NCBI RefSeq assembly: GCF_001577365.1
Contig: NZ_CP014513.1
Location: 1,612,001 to 1,676,000, forward strand
Length of the DNA stretch: 64,000 bases
Direction of reading: 5' to 3'
From: Frondihabitans sp. PAMC 28766
Lineage (GTDB): Bacteria > Actinomycetota > Actinomycetes > Actinomycetales > Microbacteriaceae
The notes under the pieces were generated by a model. The model saw nothing but the letters and a program-made list of their open reading frames with translations, ran no database searches and had not been told where the DNA came from. Positions 42,996 through 50,976 of the stretch are shown here, piece after piece. How positions within the stretch are numbered: position 1 is the stretch's first letter; each line of letters begins with the position of its first letter. A program made the position numbers and the translations under genes.

Positions 42996-44289
42996 GGGTG
43001 GGCTTCCTCCTCTGGTCAAGGCCAGCATTGCAGTCGGTACAGCGGAAAAGGGTGATGGGCAGCCAGGCGTTGCACGCTACTCACGCACGTCACGCTTGCC
43101 TGGGATCGGTCTCGACGGTCAATCCCGTCTGAGAAACGCCCGAATCGTCGTCATCGGCGCCGGCGGTCTCGGATCCCCCGGAATCCAGTATCTCGTACAA
43201 GCCGGTATCGGGACGCTGGGAATCGTCGATGATGATGCCGTGGAGCTCTCCAACCTCCAGCGCCAGACCCTGTACCGACCCGATCAGATCGGCACCCCCA
43301 AGGCGCGGGCGGCCGCGGAGTGGGCCCGAGCCGCGAACGCCGATGTGACCGTGCGGGTGCACCCCGTCCACTTCGACGCCTCGACCGCGTCGCTCTTCGA
43401 CGACTACGACCTCGTGCTCGACGGCAGCGACTCGTTCGACACCTGCTACACCGTGGCCGACGAGGCCGCCGCTCGCGGCCTGCCGGTCGTCTGGGGCAGC
43501 GTCTCGCGCTTCGACGGCCAGATCAGCGTCTTCTGGGACGCCGCGCCCGGCGGGCGCGACGTCGACTACCGCGACCTGCACCCGTCGCCTCCTGCCGACG
43601 GGTGGGACGAATCGTGCGCCGACGTCGGCGTGCTCGGCCCCCTGTGCGGCACGGTCGGCTCGGTGATGGCGTCGGAGGCGATCAAGCTCATCACCGGCAC
43701 TGGCGAGCCGCTGCTCGGGCGAGTGGTCACGATCGACGCGGCGTCCGGCAGCTGGCGCGAGAGCCGGCTCGTCCGGTCGGATTCCCGTCGGGCTTCTCGA
43801 GCATCGGCCCGCATGGGGGCGCAGGATGCGACGGCCCGCCCGGCCACCCCTCCCGCGGCCGCCGACGTGCCCACCGTCACGGCCGAGGCCCTCGAGGCCC
43901 GGCTCGACGCGCGCTCACGGGGTGTCGACGACTTCACCCTGCTCGACGTGCGCGAGCGCCCTGAGCACGACGTCGACGCGATCGCCGGTTCGGTGCTGGC
44001 AGCCGGCTACGGGTCGACGAGCGCCGAACGGCCCGCGCTGGACCCGGCGGTGCCGGTGGTTGTCTTCTGCGCGCGGGGGCCGCGGTCGGCGGCGGCCGCG
44101 CGACTGCTGCAGGCCGACGGGTTCGATGTGACGCAGCTCACGCGCGGCATGCTCGGCTGGAACCTGCGGCCGAGCGCGCTTGCGGCGGCTGGTGCCGGGG
44201 CCGGTGCTGGCGTGGGCGCGACGGGCCGTGTGCCCCTGCCGCTCGCCGACATCGACCCGCACGCCTTCCGTCCGAACCTGCGCTCGTAG
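42994..44289 (+). CDS. moeZ: MoeZ: molybdopterin/thiamine sulfur-carrier adenylyltransferase with rhodanese domain
   Basis: A 431-residue E1-like enzyme. N-terminal ThiF/MoeB domain: RYSRTSRLPGIGLDGQ, nucleotide-binding VIGAGGLGSPG, and DGSDSFDT. The usual zinc CxxC pairs are not obvious. A linker of about 50 residues leads to a C-terminal rhodanese domain with active-site Cys in VVFCARGPRS. It adenylates the GG end of MoaD-type carriers and supplies sulfur. Start ATG at 42994 is needed to include the conserved RYSR region and has GAGGAGG at 42981. Its neighbours moaD and moaA lie convergently downstream. Confidence 0.88.
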   Translation: MGGLPPLVKASIAVGTAEKGDGQPGVARYSRTSRLPGIGLDGQSRLRNARIVVIGAGGLGSPGIQYLVQAGIGTLGIVDDDAVELSNLQRQTLYRPDQIGTPKARAAAEWARAANADVTVRVHPVHFDASTASLFDDYDLVLDGSDSFDTCYTVADEAAARGLPVVWGSVSRFDGQISVFWDAAPGGRDVDYRDLHPSPPADGWDESCADVGVLGPLCGTVGSVMASEAIKLITGTGEPLLGRVVTIDAASGSWRESRLVRSDSRRASRASARMGAQDATARPATPPAAADVPTVTAEALEARLDARSRGVDDFTLLDVRERPEHDVDAIAGSVLAAGYGSTSAERPALDPAVPVVVFCARGPRSAAAARLLQADGFDVTQLTRGMLGWNLRPSALAAAGAGAGAGVGATGRVPLPLADIDPHAFRPNLRS

Positions 44290-44292
44290 CGC

Positions 44293-44322
44293 GCCCCGCC
44301 CCGCCCCGCCCCGCCCCGCCCC
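44293..44322. repeat. Tandem GCCCC repeat, six units
   Basis: Six exact 5-base units follow the moeZ stop. Such runs are prone to slippage and to sequencing error. No function is apparent. Confidence 0.9.
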
Positions 44323-44334
44323 GCTCCCGTGTCC

Positions 44335-44423
44335 CCTCCCAATTGCGAGGACATTCTCGGCGCATGCCGCTTGCTGGCCCGGAAAGCGGGCGCGCGGGGG
44401 CGTTTCTCCTCGAAATTGTGAGG
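44335..44423. terminator. Long-loop inverted repeat between convergent moeZ and moaD
   Basis: Arms of 17 bases (44335-44351 and 44407-44423) match at 15 positions around a 55-base loop. The arm core is CAATTNCGAGGA. The A/T-containing arms stand out from the G/C-rich surroundings. A bidirectional terminator is likely. Confidence 0.55.
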
Positions 44424-44433
44424 AAGGGGGGTG

Positions 44434-44700
44434 TCAGCCTCCGGCGAAGGGCGGCATCACATCGACGACGGCGCCGGCCGGGACGACGGCGGCGCGATCG
44501 CGAGTCGTGACCCCGTCGACGAGGAAGGAGCACCGGCCGAGCACGGACGCCAGCTCGGCGGGCTCGACGCCCGGCGCAGGGGTGAGGGCGTCGAGCAGCG
44601 CGCCGATCGTCGGCTCCTGATCGGACACCGACGCGACCTCGTCGATGCCGGTGGCGGCCCGGGCACCCGCGAAGAAGCGCAGCGTGACGGTCACGGCCAC
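44434..44700 (-). CDS. moaD: Molybdopterin synthase sulfur-carrier subunit MoaD
   Basis: An 88-residue ubiquitin-like protein (VTVTLRFFAGARAATG at the N-terminus) ending in the functional Gly-Gly (MPPFAGG). MoeZ adenylates and thiolates this end, and MoaE uses the sulfur to make molybdopterin. The start is GTG at 44700, one base after the moaA stop. An ATG at 44718 would add residues that overlap moaA. Co-transcribed with moaA. Confidence 0.9.
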   Translation of the reverse strand: MAVTVTLRFFAGARAATGIDEVASVSDQEPTIGALLDALTPAPGVEPAELASVLGRCSFLVDGVTTRDRAAVVPAGAVVDVMPPFAGG

Positions 44701-44701
44701 C

Positions 44702-45841
44702 TCAGCCGCCGATCGCACTCATCGAGCGGGCCGGCTGCACGAACGCGGGGTCGTCGAGGCCGTGGCCCGCGGGCTTCGCCCACATGGCACCGCGCCAGAG
44801 GTCGGCCACGACCTCGTCGGGGTCGCCGCCGCGCAGAGCACCGCGCAGGTCGGTCTCGGTGTGCGAGAACAGGCAGCTGCGCACGCTGCCCTCGGCCGTC
44901 AGTCGCGTGCGGCGGCAGTCGGCGCAGAAGGGCTCGGTGACGCTCGCGATGATGCCGATCGTGCCGGTGAGGGGTGGGGCGACGGCCGACGTGACAGGCT
45001 CAGGGCCGAGCGCGTCAGGACCATGCGGCCCGGCCTGACGAGGGCGCTCGCGCACCGCGAACCGCTCGGCCGGTGCGCCGTCTCGCGGCTCGTCGGCGGG
45101 CGTCAGCTCGAACCGCGAAGCGAGCAGGCCGCGGACGTCGGCGGCCGTGACCATGGTGTCGCGGCTCCAGGTGTGGTCGGCGTCGAGGGGCATCTGCTCG
45201 ATGAAGCGCAGCTCGTGCCCGTTCGCGAGGGCCCAGGCGACGAGCGCTGGTGCCTCGTGGTCGTTGACTCCGCGCAGTAGCACCGCGTTGATCTTGATCG
45301 GCCCGAGGCCGACCCGGGCTGCCGCATCGACGCCGTCGAGCACGCGCTGGAGGAAGGGACGTCGGGTGAGGTTCGCGAAGGTCTCGGCGTGCAGCGAGTC
45401 GAGCGAGACGTTGACGCGGTCGAGGCCTGCCGCGGCCAGAGCGGACGCCCGCTCGGCCAGGCCGATGGCGTTCGTCGTCAGCGAGAGCTCGGGGCGGGGC
45501 TCGAGGGCGGCGCAGCGCTCGATGATCTCGACGAGGTCGCCCCGCAGCAGGGGTTCGCCGCCCGTGAAGCGCACCTGGCGCACCCCGAGATCGGTCACGG
45601 CGATCCTGACGAGCCTGACGATCTCGTCGGCGCTCAGCGCCTGCTCGCGGTCGAGCCACGGCAGCCCGTCGGCTGGCATGCAGTACGTGCAGCGCAGGTT
45701 GCAACGGTCGGTCAGCGACACCCTCAGGTCGGTGGCGACACGGTCGTAGCGGTCGACGAGGCCTTTCACGCCAGCGGGTCGCGGGGGAATCGACGGATCG
45801 ACGCGGCCCGGCATCAGGGGGATTCCAAGCGAGACCGTCAT
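44702..45841 (-). CDS. moaA: GTP 3',8-cyclase MoaA (radical SAM)
   Basis: A 379-residue enzyme that starts molybdenum cofactor synthesis by rearranging GTP to 3',8-cyclo-GTP. The N-terminal radical SAM cluster is in CNLRCTYC, the C-terminal 4Fe-4S cluster in FCADCRRTRLTAEGSVRSC, and the protein ends in the conserved Gly-Gly (SAIGG). An insertion of about 35 residues before the C-terminal cluster (rich in Pro, Gly, Arg) is longer than usual. TAGGCT lies six bases before the ATG, so the transcript is probably leaderless and lacks room for a molybdenum cofactor riboswitch. moaD follows in the same operon. Confidence 0.95.
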   Translation of the reverse strand: MTVSLGIPLMPGRVDPSIPPRPAGVKGLVDRYDRVATDLRVSLTDRCNLRCTYCMPADGLPWLDREQALSADEIVRLVRIAVTDLGVRQVRFTGGEPLLRGDLVEIIERCAALEPRPELSLTTNAIGLAERASALAAAGLDRVNVSLDSLHAETFANLTRRPFLQRVLDGVDAAARVGLGPIKINAVLLRGVNDHEAPALVAWALANGHELRFIEQMPLDADHTWSRDTMVTAADVRGLLASRFELTPADEPRDGAPAERFAVRERPRQAGPHGPDALGPEPVTSAVAPPLTGTIGIIASVTEPFCADCRRTRLTAEGSVRSCLFSHTETDLRGALRGGDPDEVVADLWRGAMWAKPAGHGLDDPAFVQPARSMSAIGG

Positions 45842-45898
45842 CCGTCGAGCCTAAGCGATCGTGGATCCGTCTTCTCTTCTGAGAGCCCCTTCACGGCA

Positions 45899-45949
45899 GA
45901 CACCCGGCGGGCCGCAGCGCGAGTTGTCCGCTGCGGGTCGCCGGGTGTC
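45899..45949. terminator. Strong hairpin between the TOBE-domain gene and moaA
   Basis: Arms GACACCCGGCG and CGCCGGGTGTC, continued by CCGCAGCG and CGCTGCGG, enclose a 9-base loop. It lies upstream of the moaA promoter and downstream of the TOBE gene, both on the minus strand. It probably ends the TOBE transcript. The remaining 140 bases of this gap hold nothing else I can name, apart from seven consecutive A at 46074-46080. Confidence 0.7.
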
Positions 45950-46085
45950 ACACCGATCCGGTGGGTGATGCGTGTCCGACCTCGGGTCTCTCGTCGGACT
46001 GAGAGTGTCGGCGCCGGTAGGGCGGCGCCGCGTAAGAGTTCGGTGAGCCCGACGAAGGGGTTTGGTCGGTTGTGAAAAAAAGAGT

Positions 46086-46490
46086 TCAGTCGCGCGCGGT
46101 CGGCGTCTCGACGATCACCATCGTCGCCTTCACCACGGCGATCGCGACCGAGCCGAGCTCGAGCCCGAGATCGCGCACCGCCTCCGACGACATCAACGAC
46201 ACGACGCGGAAGGGGCCGCACTGGATCTCGACCTGCGCCATGACCGTGTCGGCGGTGATGCCGGTGACGAGCCCGACGAAGCGGTTGCGCGCCGACGAGC
46301 CGATGCCGGTGGGGTCGTCGGGCACCACGGCGTTCTTCTTGGCCAGCTGCGCCAGCTCGAGCCCGTCGACGACGGTGCGGCCCGAAGTGTTCTTCTCGCT
46401 GCCGATGACGCCGTTGTCGATCCACCGGCGGACGGTGTCGTCGCTGACCCCGAGGTAGCGGGCGGCGTCGGGAACACTGATCTGCGGCAT
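46086..46490 (-). CDS. HTH-TOBE molybdenum-binding protein
   Basis: A 134-residue protein. The N-terminal helix-turn-helix is of the excisionase/MerR type (VPDAARYLGVSDDTVRRWIDNG), and a C-terminal TOBE (Mop) domain (SARNRFVGLVTGITADTVMAQVEI) binds molybdate or tungstate. This is the standard actinobacterial molybdenum-sensing or storage protein. It lies 9 bases after the glycosyltransferase gene's far end and upstream of moaA, so it may tune cofactor synthesis to molybdate. DNA target unknown. Confidence 0.9.
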   Translation of the reverse strand: MPQISVPDAARYLGVSDDTVRRWIDNGVIGSEKNTSGRTVVDGLELAQLAKKNAVVPDDPTGIGSSARNRFVGLVTGITADTVMAQVEIQCGPFRVVSLMSSEAVRDLGLELGSVAIAVVKATMVIVETPTARD

Positions 46491-46499
46491 GCTCGGAGT

Positions 46500-47969
46500 T
46501 TACGCGCCGGGTGTGGCGCTCGATCCCGGGCGACGGGCGGCGAGCGGGCGGGTGACGAGGCGCCACTCCTCGACGGTGCGCTCTCGCATCCGGCCCCACC
46601 AGCCCGGCCCCGACCGCCAGATGCTCATCAGCACGATCAGCACGAGTGCCGCCCCGAGTGTCTCGGCCCGTACGTAGGCGAACGGCCAGAACTGCCGGAT
46701 CGAGATCGCGAGGGCGATCGAGAGCCACTCCCACCGGCCCGTCATCGCGACGAACGGGATCAGCAGCAATGCATACCACGGGTAGCGCGGGCTCAGCACG
46801 AGCAGGAACGCGCCGACCATCGCGAGTTGGCCGAGCCACGGGTCGGCCGGGTCGGCGGTGCGCCACACGACGAGCGCGACGAGCAGCAGGATCACGACGG
46901 CCACGACCGTCGTCGCCTTGCCGTGCACGACGAGGAAGAGCAGTGCGAAGCCCGAGCCGTCGTCGACCCCCTCTTCCGACAGGTAGCCGGGCAGGTAGCC
47001 CAGCACCTTCGGGCCCGTCGACACGACGAACGGCAAGTAGAGGACGACGAAGGTCACGACGGCCGCGACGATCACGGTGAACGGGCGTCGACGCAGCAGC
47101 GCGAACGCCGTGATGACGGGGAAGAGCTTGGTCGCGATCGAGGCGCCGAGCGCGACCCCGCCGAGCACGGTGCGCCCCAGGAGGCGACGGGGCGACTTCT
47201 CGACGGACGTCGCGACCAGCGCCGTGGCCAGCAGCGCCAGGCCTGCCGCCACCAGGTCGACGTGCGAATTCGTCACGGCCTCGCTCGCGACGAGCGGGCA
47301 CCAGGCCCAGAGGGCGGCCCAGCGCTGGTCGAGCCCGCGTCGGCGCAGGAGGGCCAGCAGGCCGACCGTGATGGCGAGGTCGATGATCAGCCCCGCCGCC
47401 TGCAGCGGCCAGTACTCGGCCGTGACGGGCACGATCGCACGGACGCCGGCGTAGTAGAGCTCGGCGGCGGCCGGGTAGATGGTGAAGACCTTCGCGCGGT
47501 TGATCGTCGTGCAGAGGAGGTCGCCCGTGCCCGTCTCGTGCGTCGTCATGACTCGGGTGCCGGTGCACTCCTGCTTGCCGCTGGCAGTGGTCGTCGGGGC
47601 GGGGAACAGCCAGTCGGGGCGAAGACTCGCGGTCGCGTGCGAGTTGGGGGCGTGGTCGTAGGGGGACTGACCGGCATCCTGCACGATGCCGTCCCAGGCG
47701 TAGCGCGCCGAGTCGGTGCTCGTGTTCGGAGGCCCGGAGATGGCCGCCCCGCCGATCAGAGCGGCGCCGATCAGCACCACGACCGTGACGCGCTCGCGAG
47801 GCACGCGTCGCAGAAGGACGAACGCGCCGACGAAGAGGGCCCAGCACACCAGAGTCCAGATCTGGAAGGAGTGGCCGATGCCGGCCGTATAGAAGCCGAG
47901 TGAGGTGACACCCCAGCCGATGGTCGCCGCGAGGACGGCGGAGGCGAGAAGGCCGAGGAGGGTGCGCAC
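46500..47969 (-). CDS. GT87-like polyprenol-phosphate-mannose-dependent mannosyltransferase
   Basis: A 489-residue polytopic protein with about ten helices and a large extracytoplasmic loop containing ARYAWDGIVQDAGQSPYDHA, the acidic segment typical of DUF2029/GT87 mannosyltransferases that build lipomannan or related envelope glycans. LSPRYPWYALLLIPF near the C-terminus is a further family feature. Start GTG at 47969 gives a proper short N-terminus; the longer frame from 48203 is Arg-rich and overlaps the divergent promoter region. It ends 9 bases before the TOBE gene's start, so both may share a transcript. Confidence 0.85.
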   Translation of the reverse strand: MRTLLGLLASAVLAATIGWGVTSLGFYTAGIGHSFQIWTLVCWALFVGAFVLLRRVPRERVTVVVLIGAALIGGAAISGPPNTSTDSARYAWDGIVQDAGQSPYDHAPNSHATASLRPDWLFPAPTTTASGKQECTGTRVMTTHETGTGDLLCTTINRAKVFTIYPAAAELYYAGVRAIVPVTAEYWPLQAAGLIIDLAITVGLLALLRRRGLDQRWAALWAWCPLVASEAVTNSHVDLVAAGLALLATALVATSVEKSPRRLLGRTVLGGVALGASIATKLFPVITAFALLRRRPFTVIVAAVVTFVVLYLPFVVSTGPKVLGYLPGYLSEEGVDDGSGFALLFLVVHGKATTVVAVVILLLVALVVWRTADPADPWLGQLAMVGAFLLVLSPRYPWYALLLIPFVAMTGRWEWLSIALAISIRQFWPFAYVRAETLGAALVLIVLMSIWRSGPGWWGRMRERTVEEWRLVTRPLAARRPGSSATPGA

Positions 47970-48072
47970 GCGTCCACTCTGCCCGAACCCTCGAGGCTTC
48001 TGGTCCGAACTCCTTACGGAACACGAACATCGTCGCCGATGTCGCCGGATCGGGCATGTCGTTCCCTGAACC

Positions 48073-49434
48073 GTGATGAGATGCACCATGCGCGAAATGC
48101 TGTACGGCTTACGTCGTGCTGTGTCGAGCCCGAATCGCAATGCTCGCACGGCCGTGGTGATCGGGCGCCTCCTCGGCGCCGCCTTCACGATCTGCCTCTT
48201 CACCGGCCTCTACAGCCACTTCCTCCAAGACCCCGCGTCGTGGATGCGCTTCCCCACGAGCCCCGTCTCGCTCTACCGCTTCACGCAGGGCATCCACATC
48301 ACCTCGGGCATCGCGTGCTTCCCGCTGCTCTTCGCGAAGCTCTACGCGGTCATGCCGCAGCTGTTCAAGTTCCCGCCGATCAAGTCGGTCGTCGAGGGCC
48401 TCGAGCGCGGATCGATCGCGATCTTCGTCGCGGCCTCGCTGGTCGAGATCTTCACGGGACTTCTCGACACCTTCCAGTACTACCCCGAGCCGTTCGACTT
48501 CAGGCAGACGCACTTCGCGATGGCCATCGTCATCGGCGGGTCGCTGGCGGTCCACATCGGTGTCAAGCTGCCCCTCATCCAGCGCTACTGGCTGAAGAAG
48601 AACAGCTACGACGCGAACGGCGACTTCATCACGCCGGAGGAAGACGTCGTGCCGCCGTCGGCCCAGCAGACGGCCCGGGCGCGACTGGCGGCGCAGGATC
48701 TCGACGAGGCGGGTCTTCGTGATCCTGCCCTCGTCTACTCGAAAGGGCTGACCGACGACGTCGTGGCGTCCCGCCCGCCCCGCGGCGTCGTCGGCCGTGT
48801 CTTCGACTGGATCGACCGCACGCCCCAGGTCGACAAGATGTCGTCGCGGCGCGGGTTCTTCGCCAGCATCGGCGTCACGACGGCCGCGGTCGTGGCCTTC
48901 ACCGTGGGGCAGTCGGCGACGCCGTTCACCGGCATCAACTTCTTCGCGCCGCGCAAGAACGGCTACGGGCCGAACTCGCTGCCGATCAATCGCAGCGCCG
49001 CCGCCGCTCAGGTGCTCGAGACCGCGATGAGCCCGGACTGGACGCTGACGGTGACGCGCGGCGACGCCAGCAACTCGTTCACCCTCGAGCAGCTGGAGGC
49101 GATGCCGCAGTACGAGGCGGCGCTGCCGATCGCCTGCGTCGAAGGCTGGAGCCAGATGGCGCACTGGAAGGGCGTGCGGCTGCACGACCTCGTGTCGCTC
49201 GTCGGCGCCACCGAGCCGGAGTCGCTCAAGGTGACCAGCCTCGAGAAGAAGGGCGGCTACCGCATCATGCTGATGGGGTCGGAGTACGTCCACGACCCGT
49301 CGACCCTCGTCGCCCTGCACCTCAACGGCGAGCGGCTCGACATCGAGCACGGCTACCCGGCGCGGATGATCGCGCCCGGGCGGCCCGGGGTGCTGCAGAC
49401 GAAGTGGCTGTCGACGATCGAGGTGCTGACGTGA
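48073..49434 (+). CDS. Molybdopterin-dependent oxidoreductase with N-terminal membrane (b-type) domain
   Basis: A 453-residue protein. The N-terminal 180 residues hold four helices with several His at positions suited to haem (GIHITSG, HFAMAI, AVHIGVK), like a cytochrome b561 domain. After a linker, a further helix and a sulfite-oxidase-type molybdopterin domain follow, with the metal-ligand Cys in ALPIACVEGWSQ and the fold segment GYPARMIAPGRPG. It probably oxidises or reduces a small molecule outside the membrane and exchanges electrons with the quinone pool. Start GTG 48073 or ATG 48076/48088. Its stop overlaps the next start (GTGA). Confidence 0.88.
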   Translation: MMRCTMREMLYGLRRAVSSPNRNARTAVVIGRLLGAAFTICLFTGLYSHFLQDPASWMRFPTSPVSLYRFTQGIHITSGIACFPLLFAKLYAVMPQLFKFPPIKSVVEGLERGSIAIFVAASLVEIFTGLLDTFQYYPEPFDFRQTHFAMAIVIGGSLAVHIGVKLPLIQRYWLKKNSYDANGDFITPEEDVVPPSAQQTARARLAAQDLDEAGLRDPALVYSKGLTDDVVASRPPRGVVGRVFDWIDRTPQVDKMSSRRGFFASIGVTTAAVVAFTVGQSATPFTGINFFAPRKNGYGPNSLPINRSAAAAQVLETAMSPDWTLTVTRGDASNSFTLEQLEAMPQYEAALPIACVEGWSQMAHWKGVRLHDLVSLVGATEPESLKVTSLEKKGGYRIMLMGSEYVHDPSTLVALHLNGERLDIEHGYPARMIAPGRPGVLQTKWLSTIEVLT

Positions 49435-49928
49435 GTGCTCCTGGTTCTGCTCGCACCGCGCGGCCCGCGCCGAGCGTGCCCGCCGGCGGCGGCCCGGCGA
49501 CCACGATCGTGCGCACCGCGCTGATCTCTCTCGGTGTTCTCGCGATCGTTCTCGGCGCCTGGGTGCTGCAAGACACCGTCAGCACGAAGCAGATCTGGGG
49601 TCTCGTCTCGTGGCTGATCCTCGCGGTGATCATCCACGACGGCATCCTGTCGCCCGTCGTCGCCGCGATCAGCATCGCGATGCGGCGGGCCGGGCACAGG
49701 ATCCCGCCGGCCGTCCTCGCGATCCTGCAGGGCGGTGTCGTCGTCGGCGCGGTGTTCACGCTGATCGTCGTGCCCGAGATCGTCCGCAAGGCGAAGGGGC
49801 CGAAGAACTACACGGTCACGCCGTTGGACTACGGGCTGCATCTCGCGCTGCTGTGGGCGGCGGTGGCCGTGGTGACCGCGATCGTGGTCGTCGTCTACCT
49901 GCGGGTCACCCGCGCTCGCCGCCGCTGA
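49431..49928 (+). CDS. Hypothetical four-helix membrane protein
   Basis: A 165-residue protein: Pro/Ala-rich cytoplasmic N-terminus, about four hydrophobic segments, and a basic C-terminus (LRVTRARRR). The loop VRKAKGPKNYTVTPLDYG is the only distinctive part. I do not recognise the family. The 4-base overlap with the molybdopterin oxidoreductase implies a shared role, perhaps as a membrane partner of that enzyme. A long inverted repeat follows the stop. Confidence 0.75.
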   Translation: MSAPGSARTARPAPSVPAGGGPATTIVRTALISLGVLAIVLGAWVLQDTVSTKQIWGLVSWLILAVIIHDGILSPVVAAISIAMRRAGHRIPPAVLAILQGGVVVGAVFTLIVVPEIVRKAKGPKNYTVTPLDYGLHLALLWAAVAVVTAIVVVVYLRVTRARRR

Positions 49929-49933
49929 GCCAC

Positions 49934-50005
49934 GCGAGACCCTGGCTTTCGGCCGACGTCCCGGCGCCGCGGCGCGGAGACATCGGCCGAAAGCCGGGGT
50001 CTCGC
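49934..50005. terminator. Long inverted repeat between convergent genes
   Basis: Two 23-base arms (49934-49956 and 49983-50005; 22 of 23 paired) enclose a 26-base G/C-rich loop. Arm core: GACCCNGGCTTTCGGCCGA. Convergent flanking genes make a bidirectional terminator likely. Arm and loop lengths closely match the family-2 element at 14512. Confidence 0.8.
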
Positions 50006-50014
50006 CGAGCGGCC

Positions 50015-50698
50015 TCAGCGGCAGACGAGGCGGCAGAAGGTACGGCCGTCGACGCGCCAGGTCTGCTCGAGGTCGAAGCCCGCAGCAGCCGCGTGCCGCT
50101 CGAGGGCACGAGTGCCGAGTTCGGCCCAGGGGAAGCTCGAGCTGGAGCGGCCGTCGTCGTCGACGACGTGCGCCATGAAGGTCTCGTCGACGTCGTCGTC
50201 GCTCTGCACCTCGACGATCGCAGCGCCGCGCCGGCCGAGCAGTTCGCGGCAGCGCTCGAGCATGGCTCGCGGGTCGCCGCCGATGCCGATGTTGCCGTCG
50301 ATCAGCAGCATCGTGCCCCAGTGGCCCTCGCGGGGCAACCGGTCGAACACGCTGCGGTTGAGCACCGGCAGGCCGGCTCGACCTGCGACGCGGACGGCGG
50401 CCTTCGAGACGTCGACGCCGAGGGCGACCAGCCCGAGGTCGGTCGCGGCCTGCACCATGCGGCCGGGGCCGCAGCCGATGTCGAGCACGGGGCCCGTCTC
50501 GGAGGCGAGGAGGGCGCGGTCGACGTCGTCGGCCTCGGCCATCCAGCGGCCGAGGTCGTAGTCGACGCCCGTGCGGCTGCTGCCGACGAGGGTCAGGCGA
50601 CCTTCCCGGCCCAGCGCGTGGGCATAGGGCTCGGAGCCACCTGCTCCGAAGGTCGCCTCGCGGCCGGCGAGCAGGGTGTCGTCGATGACGATGCTCAC
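50015..50698 (-). CDS. Class I SAM-dependent methyltransferase
   Basis: A 227-residue enzyme. Motif I VLDIGCGPGRMVQAA lies at about residues 71-85, with a motif II acid in ALGVDVSKAAV. The early segment YAHALGREGRLTLVG is typical of the methyltransferases found beside molybdopterin oxidoreductase genes in other actinobacteria (from memory). GTG at 50698 with AAGGAGG eight bases upstream. Divergent from the two-component system. A small upstream open frame overlaps its start. Substrate unknown; its setting among sugar-transfer genes suggests a sugar or lipid. Confidence 0.87.
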   Translation of the reverse strand: MSIVIDDTLLAGREATFGAGGSEPYAHALGREGRLTLVGSSRTGVDYDLGRWMAEADDVDRALLASETGPVLDIGCGPGRMVQAATDLGLVALGVDVSKAAVRVAGRAGLPVLNRSVFDRLPREGHWGTMLLIDGNIGIGGDPRAMLERCRELLGRRGAAIVEVQSDDDVDETFMAHVVDDDGRSSSSFPWAELGTRALERHAAAAGFDLEQTWRVDGRTFCRLVCR

Positions 50699-50865
50699 TG
50701 GATGCCTCCTTCGGCATGACCGGTCGTCGATGCCGACACGGGCATGCGATCCATTGGATCGGTGGGGAGGGGAGCTATCACGTGAAGTAGTTCGGAGCGG
50801 AGCAGACGACGGTTGCCGTTCAGTACGGTTGTGACCGAAGCGTGATGCACTTTCAGGCTTTTCAT
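50695..50865 (-). CDS. Possible small upstream ORF, 56 residues
   Basis: A 56-codon frame from ATG 50865 whose TGA overlaps the methyltransferase GTG (GTGA), the coupling seen throughout this window. The peptide (MKSLKVHHASVTTVLNGNRR at its start) resembles nothing I know. Codon third positions are less G/C-biased than in the neighbours, which argues against it. It fills most of the intergenic region and may just be leader sequence. Confidence 0.25.
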   Translation of the reverse strand: MKSLKVHHASVTTVLNGNRRLLRSELLHVIAPLPTDPMDRMPVSASTTGHAEGGIQ

Positions 50866-50976
50866 TGATTCGAGCGTACGGCCGCACCGATGCCCGAGGA
50901 TCGCCGAGACCTTACGAAGCGCGAACGGTCCCGTGATTCGGATGACTCTCCCCGGCACGGGCGGCATCATGGATAT

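Noticed and set aside
44290..44430. CRISPR-like repeats
   Set aside because: The GCCCC units have no spacers, and no cas genes are present anywhere in the window.
45842..46085. Molybdenum cofactor riboswitch upstream of moaA
   Set aside because: The moaA -10 (TAGGCT) lies six bases before its ATG, leaving no leader for a riboswitch, and I could not fit the Moco motif. The hairpin at 45899 is better explained as a terminator.
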